DNA of 64,000 nucleotides. Source: Bacteroidales bacterium. GTDB taxonomy: Bacteria; Bacteroidota; Bacteroidia; Bacteroidales; UBA932. Shown one piece after another: positions 47,104 to 56,059 of the stretch. The DNA lies in NCBI GenBank assembly GCA_017482565.1, contig JAFUMO010000055.1, positions 1-64,000 on the forward strand. The letters are read 5' to 3'. Position numbers and translations under genes: made by a program. The notes below the pieces were generated by a model. It made no database searches and had not been told where the DNA came from. It was given only the letters and a program-made list of their open reading frames with translations. The first letter of the stretch is position 1. Each line of letters opens with the position of its first letter.

Positions 47104-48054
47104 TTATCTCACGAGTCTTGAGAATACACTCAAAGGAATTGCCTTCCCGAAACTGTCCTTCAGCAGCAGCTCCCCACAAGTAAGCTCCCCTTTGCCTTTC
47201 CCCTGCAGCATCCCGAAGGCACTCCTTACCGCCGTATCCCCAAGCATGGCGGAGTAACCGTTTGAGTAGAGGTTCAGCACCATGAAAGCATCCTCAGGGG
47301 CAAGAATTTTTGCCACCTCCCGGAGGAATTCATACAACAGCTCATCCAGTTTCCACTTCTCCCCATCCGGACCGTGGCCGTATGCAGGGGGGTCCATTAT
47401 GAGGCCGTTGTAGATATTGCCCCTCTTGGCCTCCCTTTTGGCAAACTTGAGGGCATCCTCTACCACCCAGCGGATATTGTCAAGGTTGCTGCTCTCCATG
47501 TTTCCCTTTGCCCAGGTTACAACCTGCCTTACGGAATCCAGGTGGGTTGTATCCGCTCCGGCACATCTGGCGGCCAATGAAGCGGCTCCGGTATATGCGA
47601 AAAGGTTCAGCACCTTGGGCTTCCTTACCATTCCGGTTGCAGGATCCACCCCTTTTGCCTGGAATTTCTCCACCAGCCTTTTGGACTGGGCATATATGAA
47701 CTCCCAGTTCGGGCTCTGCTCAGGGAATACCCCCACATGCTTGAATGATGTGAGACCCAGGCGAAGCTTGAAGGAATTGTCGGGAAGATTATACCTGATA
47801 TACCACTGCTCCGGCATCTTCTTCATCATCTTCCAGGTTCCGGTGTCCTCCTTGCCGCTCTTGCCGAACCCTGCACCGGCAGTAAACCTTGTGTGGGCCA
47901 ACTTGTCCCACTCCTTGGCAGGGAGGGAAGGTTTCCAGAGGGCCTTTGGCTCAGGCCTTGCCAAAATGAATGAGCCGAACCTCTCCAGCTTCTCAAAATT
48001 ACCGGAGTCTATGAGCTCGTAATCTTTCCAGTTCTGCGGTGATTCCAGTATCAT
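47104..48054 (-). CDS. RlmI-like SAM-dependent (rRNA) methyltransferase
   Basis: A 316-residue methyltransferase of the class I fold. KVLNLFAYTGAASLAARCAGA is motif I for SAM binding, with VTWAKGN after it and LIMDPPAYGHGPDGEKW as the catalytic DPPxxG region, as in RlmI/RlmK 23S rRNA cytosine methyltransferases. The N-terminal PUA domain of RlmI is missing. The start at 48054 is chosen because the earlier frame to 48171 crosses the pgk promoter region. TATCTTTG at 48091-48098 (minus) may be its -7 element. Confidence 0.82.
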   Translation of the reverse strand: MILESPQNWKDYELIDSGNFEKLERFGSFILARPEPKALWKPSLPAKEWDKLAHTRFTAGAGFGKSGKEDTGTWKMMKKMPEQWYIRYNLPDNSFKLRLGLTSFKHVGVFPEQSPNWEFIYAQSKRLVEKFQAKGVDPATGMVRKPKVLNLFAYTGAASLAARCAGADTTHLDSVRQVVTWAKGNMESSNLDNIRWVVEDALKFAKREAKRGNIYNGLIMDPPAYGHGPDGEKWKLDELLYEFLREVAKILAPEDAFMVLNLYSNGYSAMLGDTAVRSAFGMLQGKGKGELTCGELLLKDSFGKAIPLSVFSRLVR

Positions 48055-48107
48055 ATTACAACTTATTGCCTCTCTATTGGTTATAAAATCCAAAGATAGG
48101 GCAAATA

Positions 48108-48139
48108 TTTGAATGGTTTGAACTATTTTCTTATTTTTG
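48108..48139 (+). promoter_or_regulatory. Bacteroidota-type promoter of pgk
   Basis: TTTG at 48108-48111, a 20-bp spacer, then TATTTTTG at 48132-48139 followed by C. The predicted start near 48146 gives a leader of about 40 nt to ATG 48185. Confidence 0.75.
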
Positions 48140-48184
48140 CCCCGCTTAATGAGAGAAAACAATAACAACAAAATAAGACAAGAA

Positions 48185-49441
48185 ATGCAACAGAGTATTG
48201 AGACTTACAACTTTGCGGGCAAAAAAGCTATTGCCAGAGTTGATTTTAACGTTCCACTGGATGGTGATTTCAAAATTACCGATGATACCAGAATCAGGGC
48301 AGCAATCCCTACCATAAAGAAAGTTCTTGCAGGTGGCGGTGCACTTATCCTTATGTCTCATCTTGGCAGACCAAAGGGAGTTACAGAGAAATTCTCACTA
48401 AAACATATCATTTACAGGATTGAGGAGCTTGTTGGTACCAAAATCCAGTTCTGCGATGACTGCATGAAGGCTCAGGAGGCTGCTGCTGCACTCAAGCCGG
48501 GCGAGGTGCTTCTTCTTGAGAACCTCCGCTTCTATGCTGAAGAGGAGGGCAAGCCAAGGGGTCTTGCAGAGGATGCTACAGACGAGCAGAAGAAAGAGGC
48601 CAAGGCTCAGGTTAAGGAGAGCCAGAAGGAGTTTGTAAAGACTTTGGCTTCTTACGCAGACTGCTACATCAACGATACATTCGGTACTGCCCACCGTGCA
48701 CACGCTTCTACTGCACTTATTGCAAAATACTTCCCTAATGATAAGATGTTCGGTTACATTATGGAGGGTGAGATCAAGGCTATTGATACAGTTCTGAACA
48801 ATGGAGAGCATCCTGTAACTGCAATCATAGGCGGTGCAAAGGTTTCTTCAAAGATTGGCATCATTGAGCACCTGTTTGACGTTTGTGACAATATGATCAT
48901 TGGCGGTGGTATGGTTTACACCTTCGTTAAGGCTCAGGGTGGAAAGATTGGCCGTTCTCTTTGTGAGGATGACCAGATGGAGCTTGCACTCAACATCATG
49001 AAGAAGGCTCAGGAGAAGGGCGTGAAGCTTTATTTCTCTAAAGAGGTTGTGATTGCAGATGACTTCTCAAATGATGCGAACACCCAGATTGTAAACAACT
49101 TTGAGATTCCGGACGGCTGGGAAGGCATGGATGCCGCTCCTGCAACACTTGCTGTTTGGGAGGAGGTTCTTATGAACTCAAAGACTATTCTATGGAACGG
49201 TCCTGTAGGCGTATTTGAGATGCCTAACTTTGCAAAGGGTACCAACTACATTGCTGAGATCCTTGCAAAAGTAACTTCAGAGAAAGGTGCATTCACCCTT
49301 GTAGGTGGCGGTGACTCAGTTGCTGCAGTTACCCAGATGGGCTATGCAGACAAGGTCAGCTACGTTTCTACAGGTGGCGGTGCAATGCTTGAGTACCTTG
49401 AGGGCATTGAGCTTCCCGGCATCAAGGCCATCAGAGAGTAA
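48185..49441 (+). CDS. pgk: phosphoglycerate kinase
   Basis: A 418-residue glycolytic kinase making ATP from 1,3-bisphosphoglycerate. [28 protein letters not shown], the hinge region [13 protein letters not shown] and the C-terminal [12 protein letters not shown] with [13 protein letters not shown] are all present. ATG 48185 gives the usual family N-terminus ([12 protein letters not shown]); the upstream ATG at 48149 lies almost at the predicted transcript start. Confidence 0.97.
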   Translation: MQQSIETYNFAGKKAIARVDFNVPLDGDFKITDDTRIRAAIPTIKKVLAGGGALILMSHLGRPKGVTEKFSLKHIIYRIEELVGTKIQFCDDCMKAQEAAAALKPGEVLLLENLRFYAEEEGKPRGLAEDATDEQKKEAKAQVKESQKEFVKTLASYADCYINDTFGTAHRAHASTALIAKYFPNDKMFGYIMEGEIKAIDTVLNNGEHPVTAIIGGAKVSSKIGIIEHLFDVCDNMIIGGGMVYTFVKAQGGKIGRSLCEDDQMELALNIMKKAQEKGVKLYFSKEVVIADDFSNDANTQIVNNFEIPDGWEGMDAAPATLAVWEEVLMNSKTILWNGPVGVFEMPNFAKGTNYIAEILAKVTSEKGAFTLVGGGDSVAAVTQMGYADKVSYVSTGGGAMLEYLEGIELPGIKAIRE

Positions 49442-49460
49442 TCTTTTACTACATATCGGG

Positions 49461-49499
49461 AAGAGGGAATCATTTTTGGTTCCCTCTTTTTGTTTTTTG
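49461..49499 (+). terminator. Rho-independent terminator of pgk
   Basis: Stem AAGAGGGAA/TTCCCTCTT (49461-49469 with 49480-49488) followed by TTTGTTTTTTG. It overlaps the promoter region of topB. Confidence 0.88.
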
Positions 49500-49531
49500 T
49501 ATTTTTGCACACCGGTTTATTGCACACCGGT
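49475..49531 (+). promoter_or_regulatory. candidate topB promoter with a duplicated 12-mer
   Basis: TTTG (49475-49478) and TATTTTTG (49500-49507) resemble -33 and -7 with a 21-bp spacer. Two copies of TTGCACACCGGT follow at 49505-49516 and 49520-49531, so one covers the start of transcription. They could be an operator. Confidence 0.4.
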
Positions 49532-49542
49532 ATCATTAGGAT

Positions 49543-51336
49543 ATGACAGTTTGTATAGCGGAGAAGCCTTCGGTGGCAAGGGATATAGCACAGGTGTTGG
49601 GAGCCACAACAAAAAGGGACGGATATATGGAGGGGAACGGGTACAGGGTAACCTGGACCTTCGGCCACCTGTGTACCCTTAAGGAACCCCATGACTACAC
49701 CCCGCAGTGGAAGGGGTGGGACATATACAAGCTCCCCATGATACCGCCCCGTTTTGGGATAAAGCTCATAGAGAACGACACATATATAAAGCAGTTCAAG
49801 ATAATAGAATCCCTCTTTAAGGATGCCACAATGATAGTGAACTGCGGTGATGCAGGGCAGGAGGGAGAGCTGATACAGCGGTGGGTAATGCAGAAGGCCG
49901 GGGCAAAATGTCCTGTAAAGAGGCTGTGGATATCTTCCCTTACGGAAGAGGCCATAAGGGAGGGGTTTCAGAATCTCAAGGACGAGGAACAGTACCAGTC
50001 CCTATATGAGGCGGGGCTGGCCCGCGCCATTGGAGACTGGCTCCTTGGAATGAATGCCACCCGCCTGTATACCCTCAAATATGGGATGAACCGCCAGGTC
50101 CTCTCAATTGGAAGGGTGCAGACCCCAACACTGGCACTGATTGTAAACCGCCATCTGGAGATAGAGAACTTTGTCCCCCAGACATACTGGGAGCTGAAGA
50201 CAATCTACAGGGATGTCCAGTTCTCCGCAACAAAAGGGAAGTTCACAACCAGGGAGGAGGGGGAGCAGTTCCTCCAGAGCATTGTGGGGAATGACTTTAC
50301 AGTTACAGATGTAACCCACAAGAAAGGGACGGAATATGCTCCAAGGCTTTTTGACCTCACCTCCCTGCAGGTGGAGTGCAACAGGAAATTCGGTTACTCT
50401 GCAGAGGACACGCTCCAGACCATACAATCATTGTATGAGAAAAAAATCACCACCTACCCAAGGGTGGACACCACCTACCTGAGCGATGACATCTACCCCA
50501 AATGCGCCGGTATACTCAACGGCCTTACAGAGTATGCACCCCTGATGCAGCCATTAAGAGGGAAGAAGCTTGCCAGGAGCAAGAAGGTATTTGACTCCTC
50601 AAAGGTAACGGACCACCATGCAATAATCCCAACCGGAGTGCAACCGCATAATTTGTCTGACATGGAGCGTAAGGTGTTTGACCTTGTGGCCCGCAGGTTT
50701 ATTGCAGCCTTTTATCCCGACAGCAAAATCTCCACAACCACCATCCTTGGAAAAGTTGCCAATGTGGAGTTCAAGACCTCCGGCAAGCAGATTCTGGAGC
50801 AGGGCTGGAGGGCTGTGTTTGCCTCAGACAAGCAGCACCAGGAGGATGAGAAGGAGGGGGAACAGGAGAAGACACTCCCGGCATTTGAGAAGGGTGAGAG
50901 CGGCCCGCATAAACCTGAACTTGCGGAGAAGCATACCCAGCCTCCGAAGCCATACACAGAGGCAACCCTGCTGAGGGCAATGGAGACAGCCGGCAAGCTG
51001 GTTGATGATGAAGAGCTCCGTGATGCCTTGAAGGAGAACGGTATAGGACGCCCCTCCACAAGGGCTGCCATCATAGGAACCCTATTCAAGAGGGAGTATA
51101 TACGCAAGGAAAGGAAGAACCTTCACCCTACCCAAACCGGAATAGAGCTCATATCCCTAATCAAGGAGGAGCTGCTCAAATCTGCACAGCTTACCGGAAT
51201 ATGGGAGAAGAAGCTGCGCCAGATAGAGCGCAAGGAGTATCAGGCCGGGCAGTTCCTCCAGGAACTGAAGGAGATGGTGACCGGAATTGTAACAACGGTA
51301 CGCAGGGATACAAACAACCGCCGAAGCAGGGAGTAA
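49543..51336 (+). CDS. topB: DNA topoisomerase III
   Basis: A 597-residue type IA topoisomerase of the decatenating TopB type. The Toprim start CIAEKPSVARDIAQVLG, the GDAGQEGELI metal motif, the SIGRVQTPTLALI region and catalytic Tyr305 in TTYPRVDTTYLS are clear, as is the GIGRPSTRA segment near the end. It lacks C-terminal zinc fingers and ends in a basic tail. It is the second type IA enzyme of the window, beside TopA. An acidic insert near 430 (EDEKEGEQEK) is unusual but harmless-looking. Confidence 0.95.
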   Translation: MTVCIAEKPSVARDIAQVLGATTKRDGYMEGNGYRVTWTFGHLCTLKEPHDYTPQWKGWDIYKLPMIPPRFGIKLIENDTYIKQFKIIESLFKDATMIVNCGDAGQEGELIQRWVMQKAGAKCPVKRLWISSLTEEAIREGFQNLKDEEQYQSLYEAGLARAIGDWLLGMNATRLYTLKYGMNRQVLSIGRVQTPTLALIVNRHLEIENFVPQTYWELKTIYRDVQFSATKGKFTTREEGEQFLQSIVGNDFTVTDVTHKKGTEYAPRLFDLTSLQVECNRKFGYSAEDTLQTIQSLYEKKITTYPRVDTTYLSDDIYPKCAGILNGLTEYAPLMQPLRGKKLARSKKVFDSSKVTDHHAIIPTGVQPHNLSDMERKVFDLVARRFIAAFYPDSKISTTTILGKVANVEFKTSGKQILEQGWRAVFASDKQHQEDEKEGEQEKTLPAFEKGESGPHKPELAEKHTQPPKPYTEATLLRAMETAGKLVDDEELRDALKENGIGRPSTRAAIIGTLFKREYIRKERKNLHPTQTGIELISLIKEELLKSAQLTGIWEKKLRQIERKEYQAGQFLQELKEMVTGIVTTVRRDTNNRRSRE

Positions 51337-51370
51337 TGCCAACTTGCAGCGCGCCAAAAGGAAAAAGGAA

Positions 51371-51401
51371 TCCCCGCCAGAGCATATTAATCTGACGGGG
51401 A
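51371..51401 (-). terminator. terminator after pyrH-frr
   Basis: Stem TCCCCGCCAG/CTGACGGGGA (51371-51380 with 51392-51401), one mismatch. On the minus strand a T-rich run follows (the A-rich stretch 51356-51370). It separates frr from the converging topB. Confidence 0.65.
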
Positions 51402-51428
51402 ATATCGTTCAAAAGCTGTTAAGACAGC

Positions 51429-51995
51429 TTATACTGTCATTATCTCCTTCTCTTTTGCCGCAATAATCTCATCAATCTTCTTGTTGAATGCATCTGTCTC
51501 TTTCTGGATGGTTACCTCTGCATCCTTGCATACATCCTCAGGAAGACCTTCTTTCTGGAATTTCTTGTGGGCATCAACTACATCCCTTCTGGCATTCCTT
51601 ACGCTTACCTTTGCATTCTCACCCTCAGTCCTGGCCTGTTTTACAAGCTCTTTCCTACGCTCCTCTGTAAGTGCCGGTACATTTATCCTGATAGTCTCAC
51701 CATTGTTTGCAGGGGTGAAGCCAAGGTTCGCATCCATGATTGCCTTCTCAATTGTAGGGATGAGCTTCTTCTCCCAAGGCTGGATAATGATGGTCTTGGC
51801 ATCAGGAGTATTGATGCTTGCCACCTGAGGAAGTGGAGTTGCAGAACCATAGTAATCTACCATCACAGCATTGAACACGGCTGGGTTTGCCTTGCCTGCC
51901 CTGAAGTTTTTCAGTTCATCTTCCAAGTGCGCAACAGCCTTGTTCATTTTCTCTTTTGCCTGCGCAATACAATCTTTAGAAACACTTATTTCCAT
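51429..51995 (-). CDS. frr: ribosome recycling factor
   Basis: A 188-residue tRNA-mimic that splits post-termination ribosomes with [47 protein letters not shown] and [16 protein letters not shown] are strongly conserved. It follows pyrH by 19 bp; the pair pyrH-frr is common in bacteria. Confidence 0.97.
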   Translation of the reverse strand: MEISVSKDCIAQAKEKMNKAVAHLEDELKNFRAGKANPAVFNAVMVDYYGSATPLPQVASINTPDAKTIIIQPWEKKLIPTIEKAIMDANLGFTPANNGETIRINVPALTEERRKELVKQARTEGENAKVSVRNARRDVVDAHKKFQKEGLPEDVCKDAEVTIQKETDAFNKKIDEIIAAKEKEIMTV

Positions 51996-52014
51996 ATCTC
52001 AAAGTTTTTAGATT

Positions 52015-52728
52015 TTACAGTTTGTCTGATACAACGGTTCCAACAGGCTCTCCCTGCATAAGAGCATTGAGATTGCCCGCCTTGTTCATGTCAAATACTA
52101 TGATAGGCATGCTGTTCTCCTTGCACAGGGCAAATGCCGTCTGGTCCATAATCCTGAGGTTGTCTGCCAACGCCTTGTCAAATGTGAGCGACTCATACTT
52201 TGTTGCTGTAGGGTCCTTCTCCGGATCGGCAGTATACACTCCGTCAACCCTTGTCCCCTTGAGAAGCGCATCAGCCTCTATCTCACATGCCCTGAGGGCT
52301 GAAGCCGAATCCGTAGTGAAGAACGGATTGCCCGTGCCGCCTGCAATGATTGCCACACCTCCCCTCTCCATTACCTCAACAGCCTTCTCCTTGGCATAAT
52401 ATCTTGCCATAGGCTCCATTGGAGTAGATGTAAACACCTCCGCTTCAACACCTTCCGATTTTATGCTCATTGAAAGGCCTATGCTGTTGATTACTGTTGC
52501 AAGCATGCCCATCTGGTCTCCCTTCACACGGCTGAAACCTTTGCCAACACCTGTAACTCCCCTGAAGATGTTGCCTCCTCCTATCACTATTGCAATCTGC
52601 ACTCCACCGGCTGCAACTCTTGCTATCTCCCTGGCATACTGGCTCATCATATCAACGTCCAGACCAACGCCCTTTTCACCGCCAAGACTCTCTCCGCTCA
52701 GCTTTAACAATATCCTGTTGTACTTCAT
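52015..52728 (-). CDS. pyrH: UMP kinase
   Basis: A 237-residue kinase of the amino-acid-kinase fold that phosphorylates UMP to UDP. LKLSGESLGGEKGVGLD, the GGGNIFRGVTG loop, DQMGMLATVINS and GTGNPFFTTDSAS are family motifs. TACTTTTG at 52751-52758 (minus) with TTG at 52779-52781 may form its promoter, with a 20-bp spacer. Confidence 0.97.
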   Translation of the reverse strand: MKYNRILLKLSGESLGGEKGVGLDVDMMSQYAREIARVAAGGVQIAIVIGGGNIFRGVTGVGKGFSRVKGDQMGMLATVINSIGLSMSIKSEGVEAEVFTSTPMEPMARYYAKEKAVEVMERGGVAIIAGGTGNPFFTTDSASALRACEIEADALLKGTRVDGVYTADPEKDPTATKYESLTFDKALADNLRIMDQTAFALCKENSMPIIVFDMNKAGNLNALMQGEPVGTVVSDKL

Positions 52729-52790
52729 GTTTTTTAAAATAAATGCAAAACAAAAGTAGCCAAAGATTATGAAAATTGCAACTAAGAGTA

Positions 52791-52798
52791 TATCTTTG
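52791..52798 (+). promoter_or_regulatory. candidate -7 element of sdhC
   Basis: TATCTTTG fits TAnnTTTG and lies about 60 bp before the sdhC ATG. The -33 partner is weak. Confidence 0.35.
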
Positions 52799-52858
52799 TA
52801 TCCCGAATGCGTACTTTAACGCCTGACTATAGAATTATTTTAAATACAAACATTTGAT

Positions 52859-53530
52859 ATGGCTAATATCTTTACATCTTCAATCGGGAAGAAGCTTATC
52901 ATGAGTATAAGCGGTCTGTTCCTTATCGTTTTTATGTGCGTCCACGCTTTTGTTAACGGTTTGTCACTTATCAGTGATGAGGCATTCAACGCAGGTTGCG
53001 AGTTCATGGCTTTGCCTGTAATCTCGGTTATGGTTCCTGTACTTGCTGCAGGTTTTGTAATCCATATTGTTTATGCATTCGTGCTCAACTATATGAACTA
53101 CAAGGCCAGAGGTACTCAGAGATATGCTGTAGCAAACAAAGCGAAGACTGATGACTGGGCTTCAAAGAACATGCTCGTTCTCGGCATCATTGTTCTTGGT
53201 GTCCTTGCATTCCACCTTACACACTTCTGGGCTAAGATGCAGCTCCCTATGTTCATGGGCGAGGAGTACACACATGACGGTGCAGCCCTTCTCCGCCAGA
53301 CATTCAAGCCTCTTTGGGTTCTAGTAATCTACATCGTATGGTTCGTAGCCCTCTGGTTACACATGAACCACGGCTTCTGGAGTGCATTCCACACTTTGGG
53401 CCTCAACAACAATGTATGGATGTGCCGCTGGAAAGTTATCGGCATCATCGTTTCTTCAATTATCGTATTGGTATTCATTGCAGTTGCCGTTAAAGCATAC
53501 CTGGTTGCAAACGGACTTTGCTGCTGTTAA
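52859..53530 (+). CDS. sdhC: succinate dehydrogenase/fumarate reductase cytochrome b subunit
   Basis: A 223-residue five-helix membrane anchor of the Bacteroidota/Wolinella quinol:fumarate reductase type. SSIGKKLIMSISGLFLIVFMCVH starts helix I with a haem-ligand His; further histidines lie in FVIHIVYAF, VLAFHLTHFW and WLHMNHGFWSAFHTLG. It carries di-haem b and the quinone site. The catalytic sdhA and sdhB, which normally follow it in Bacteroidales, are absent. Instead a hemW remnant overlaps the stop codon and a flippase follows. Codon use is that of a highly expressed gene. Confidence 0.95.
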   Translation: MANIFTSSIGKKLIMSISGLFLIVFMCVHAFVNGLSLISDEAFNAGCEFMALPVISVMVPVLAAGFVIHIVYAFVLNYMNYKARGTQRYAVANKAKTDDWASKNMLVLGIIVLGVLAFHLTHFWAKMQLPMFMGEEYTHDGAALLRQTFKPLWVLVIYIVWFVALWLHMNHGFWSAFHTLGLNNNVWMCRWKVIGIIVSSIIVLVFIAVAVKAYLVANGLCCC

Positions 53531-53544
53531 ATAAACAGATTCCC

Positions 53545-53590
53545 TATTATCCCGTCTGAAACGAACAGCTTTTCAGACGGGATTTTTATT
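53545..53590. repeat. left copy of 46-bp direct repeat
   Basis: It differs at 2 of 46 positions from the copy at 56066-56111, same orientation, 2521 bp apart. It flanks the flippase/glycosyltransferase pair on the left. Confidence 0.9.
53549..53590 (+). terminator. hairpin terminator of sdhC within the repeat
   Basis: 13-bp arms ATCCCGTCTGAAA/TTTCAGACGGGAT (53549-53561 with 53571-53583), a 9-nt loop, then TTTTATT. It reads as a good Rho-independent terminator for sdhC on the plus strand. Confidence 0.8.
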
Positions 53591-53609
53591 ATGAAAACTG
53601 CAGCAAGTT

Positions 53610-55043
53610 ATGCACAATTTGTCCAGAATAGCATTAAGCGGTATATTGTGGAGTACAATTGAAAGATTCTCCACACAGCTGGCTTCTTTCATAATAACAA
53701 TTATTGTGGCCCGCAAGCTTTCACCTCAAGATTATGGGCTTGTTGCAATGTTGGGAATCTTTATGGCCATTGCACAAACATTTGTTGATTCCGGTTTTTC
53801 CAACGCCTTAATCCAAAAACAGGACCGCAATGATGCAGAATTTTCTACAGTCTTCTGGTTCAATATCATTACCTCTTTGGCAATGTATTGCATTATGGTG
53901 CTGATATCCCCCTTTGTTGCACAGTTTTACGGACAGCCCCTCCTGAAAAGAATTATTCCTGCATTTTCCCTCACTCTTGTTATTGGCGCACTCTCTGCAA
54001 TCCAACGCACCCGTCTGATAATCAGTCTGGACTTCAAAAGTCTCGCAAGAATTGCCATCACATCAACAATATTAAGCGGAATGCTGGCCATCCATTTGGC
54101 AAATAGAGGTTATGGAGTATGGACACTTGTGGCACAATCCATATCCAACTCTGCCATACAAGGTATAATATTATGGTACAGATGCAAATGGAGACCGCTA
54201 TTTCTGTTTTCTGCAAATTCTTTCCGTTCACTATTCCCGTTCGGATCCAAACTCCTTGCCAGTGGACTTCTCCACACAATATATACGGACCTATACACCC
54301 TGTTCATAGGCAAATTATTCTCTGCCAGTTCACTTGGACTTTTTACCAATGCCCGGAAGCTGAGCAGCATGCCATCCACAAATATCTCCGGAATACTCAG
54401 CAAGGTAATGTACCCCATCATGTGCAGGGTTCAGGCTGATCCTGAAGACCTTGCAAAAAAGGTCCTGAAAATGGTAGAGCTTTCATCATTTTTCATATTT
54501 CCCGCCATGGCCGGACTGTCCATCCTGGCAGAGCCCGTCATAACTCTGCTGCTTGGTGAAAAATGGGCCGGTTCAGTTCCCTTTGTAAGAATCATCTCCC
54601 TTGCATATGTCTGGGACTGCATTATGGTATTTTTGGGAAATGCAGTAAATGCTAGGGGTAAAAGTGATTATTTCTTCAGGGCAGAAATCTGGAAAAAAAT
54701 TGCAGCTGTCACATTGTTGCTTGTTTCAATCCCTTTTGGAATAAACGGCATGTGCTGGAGCCTTGTCCTTTACTCTCTTGCAGATATATTTATCATTACA
54801 AGATATACAAGACGGACAATGCCCCTGCTGACACTACGCAATGTAGTAAAATGCATCATTCCTGTATTGCTGCACACACTTCTGATGGGCTCCGCAATCA
54901 TAACCTTCACCCGCTTCACAAAGTCTCCGCTGCTACAGCTTTCAGGGGGGACAATAATAGGCATCATCATTTATGTATCCTCCATTTATCTGCTAAACAA
55001 TAAAAAGTTCAACCAATTATGCAAGATCATCTCATATCGGTAA
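53610..55043 (+). CDS. WzxC-like oligosaccharide flippase
   Basis: A 477-residue protein with about twelve membrane helices. The N-terminus (GILWSTIERFSTQLASFIITIIVARKLSPQDYGLVAM) is typical of the WzxC/TuaB group of polysaccharide exporters, which move lipid-linked glycan units across the inner membrane. Its start is only 20 bp after the sdhC terminator repeat, leaving little room for a promoter. It overlaps the next gene by 25 bp. The base composition is more A/T-rich and less codon-biased than its neighbours, in keeping with transfer. Confidence 0.88.
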   Translation: MHNLSRIALSGILWSTIERFSTQLASFIITIIVARKLSPQDYGLVAMLGIFMAIAQTFVDSGFSNALIQKQDRNDAEFSTVFWFNIITSLAMYCIMVLISPFVAQFYGQPLLKRIIPAFSLTLVIGALSAIQRTRLIISLDFKSLARIAITSTILSGMLAIHLANRGYGVWTLVAQSISNSAIQGIILWYRCKWRPLFLFSANSFRSLFPFGSKLLASGLLHTIYTDLYTLFIGKLFSASSLGLFTNARKLSSMPSTNISGILSKVMYPIMCRVQADPEDLAKKVLKMVELSSFFIFPAMAGLSILAEPVITLLLGEKWAGSVPFVRIISLAYVWDCIMVFLGNAVNARGKSDYFFRAEIWKKIAAVTLLLVSIPFGINGMCWSLVLYSLADIFIITRYTRRTMPLLTLRNVVKCIIPVLLHTLLMGSAIITFTRFTKSPLLQLSGGTIIGIIIYVSSIYLLNNKKFNQLCKIISYR

Positions 55044-56059
55044 TTGTACCCGTATATAATGTTGAACCGTACCTGGTGCAATGCCTGGATTCAATAATTG
55101 CACAGACATACACCAACTTGGAAATTATCCTTGTTGATGACGGATCTCCCGACAACTGTCCTGCCATTTGCGATTCATATGCGAATTCAGACCACCGTAT
55201 AAAGGTTATCCACAAGAAGAATGGCGGGCTGAGTTCAGCCCGTAATACCGGATTGGAAATTGCAACCGGAGAATACATAGGATACATAGACAGCGATGAC
55301 TATATTGCTCCAGACATGTATGAAAAGATGATCCGGCTGATATCAGCAGACGGGCAGACAGGAGCTGTAGCCTGCATGTACATGACCCTGAAGAGGGAAC
55401 GGGAGGTTGAATGGAATACTGCTGCCCTTAAAACATTGAGGAAACCCTCATCAGAAATGTTTGACGAGGCAATCAATCCGTCCTATGGGGTAACTGTATG
55501 GAACAAGCTGTACAGGAGAAGTGTCATAAAGGACATTCTGTTTTATGAAGGGCTCAACGCCGAAGATAACCTTTACCATTATCAGGTATGCCTCGCATTG
55601 GAAAAACAGGGAATGGATATGGCATTCCTTCCCGACAAGCTTTATTATTACAGATCCGACAACCCTGAAAGCATATGCAACAACCTGAAAAAGCCTGTAT
55701 TCATAGATGCCCTCCAGATTCACAGGATAATGATAGGGCTGACTGACAATCCTGCAAGGAAAAAGTTGTGTTATAGTGCATATTACAGATATATCTCCGG
55801 ATTATGCCTCCAGTTTGTTATCAACAAGGAGTATAGGAAACTGGAAATTCCAGGTATGCAGTTTGGCGATTTACGCAAAGAGATAAAGGGTGTACCTCTT
55901 GGGGATTTGAGGGGCAATTGCAGGAATTCCTTCAAAATTGACTGCTGCAACCTTCTCCTCAAATATTGTCCTGTACTTTACAAGATTATAATACCTCCAG
56001 CATACAGGATAGTCCAATTCTTGAAGAGGGCCCGTCCAAGAACCGGCCTAAACAAATAA
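55019..56059 (+). CDS. family 2 glycosyltransferase
   Basis: A 346-residue GT-A enzyme. ISVIVPVYNVEPYLVQCLDSI opens the fold; ILVDDGSPDNC and the metal-binding DSDD in IGYIDSDDYIAPDM are diagnostic. The acceptor part has NKLYRR and GLNAEDNLYHYQ, common in GT2 sugar transferases of surface glycans. It probably adds a sugar to the unit exported by the flippase with which it overlaps. It ends 12 bp inside the 3' end of the converging hemW. Confidence 0.9.
   Translation: MQDHLISVIVPVYNVEPYLVQCLDSIIAQTYTNLEIILVDDGSPDNCPAICDSYANSDHRIKVIHKKNGGLSSARNTGLEIATGEYIGYIDSDDYIAPDMYEKMIRLISADGQTGAVACMYMTLKREREVEWNTAALKTLRKPSSEMFDEAINPSYGVTVWNKLYRRSVIKDILFYEGLNAEDNLYHYQVCLALEKQGMDMAFLPDKLYYYRSDNPESICNNLKKPVFIDALQIHRIMIGLTDNPARKKLCYSAYYRYISGLCLQFVINKEYRKLEIPGMQFGDLRKEIKGVPLGDLRGNCRNSFKIDCCNLLLKYCPVLYKIIIPPAYRIVQFLKRARPRTGLNK

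Larger units (their letters stand above)
53527..53590 (-). pseudogene. remnant of the hemW 3' end (21 codons plus stop)
   Basis: Read on the minus strand this gives IKIPSEKLFVSDGIIGNLFI and then a stop. It aligns with the true hemW end IRIPSERLFVSDGIIRDLFV and stop at the same point. Changes are mostly conservative (K/R, N/D, I/V). The inner 46 bp are 44/46 identical to the true gene; the last codons are more diverged. Homology stops at 53590/53591. The remnant stop codon shares two bases with the sdhC stop, suggesting that hemW once converged directly on sdhC. Confidence 0.8.

Noticed and set aside
51414..51431. Small hairpin AAGCTGT/ACAGCTT at the end of frr as a terminator
   Set aside because: Only 7 bp with no T tract, and it overlaps the frr stop; the hairpin at 51371 is the better candidate.
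53591..53662. Short ATG frame starting MKTAASYAQ as a leader peptide of the flippase
   Set aside because: It is 23 codons, in a different frame from the flippase, with no ribosome-binding site; most likely chance.
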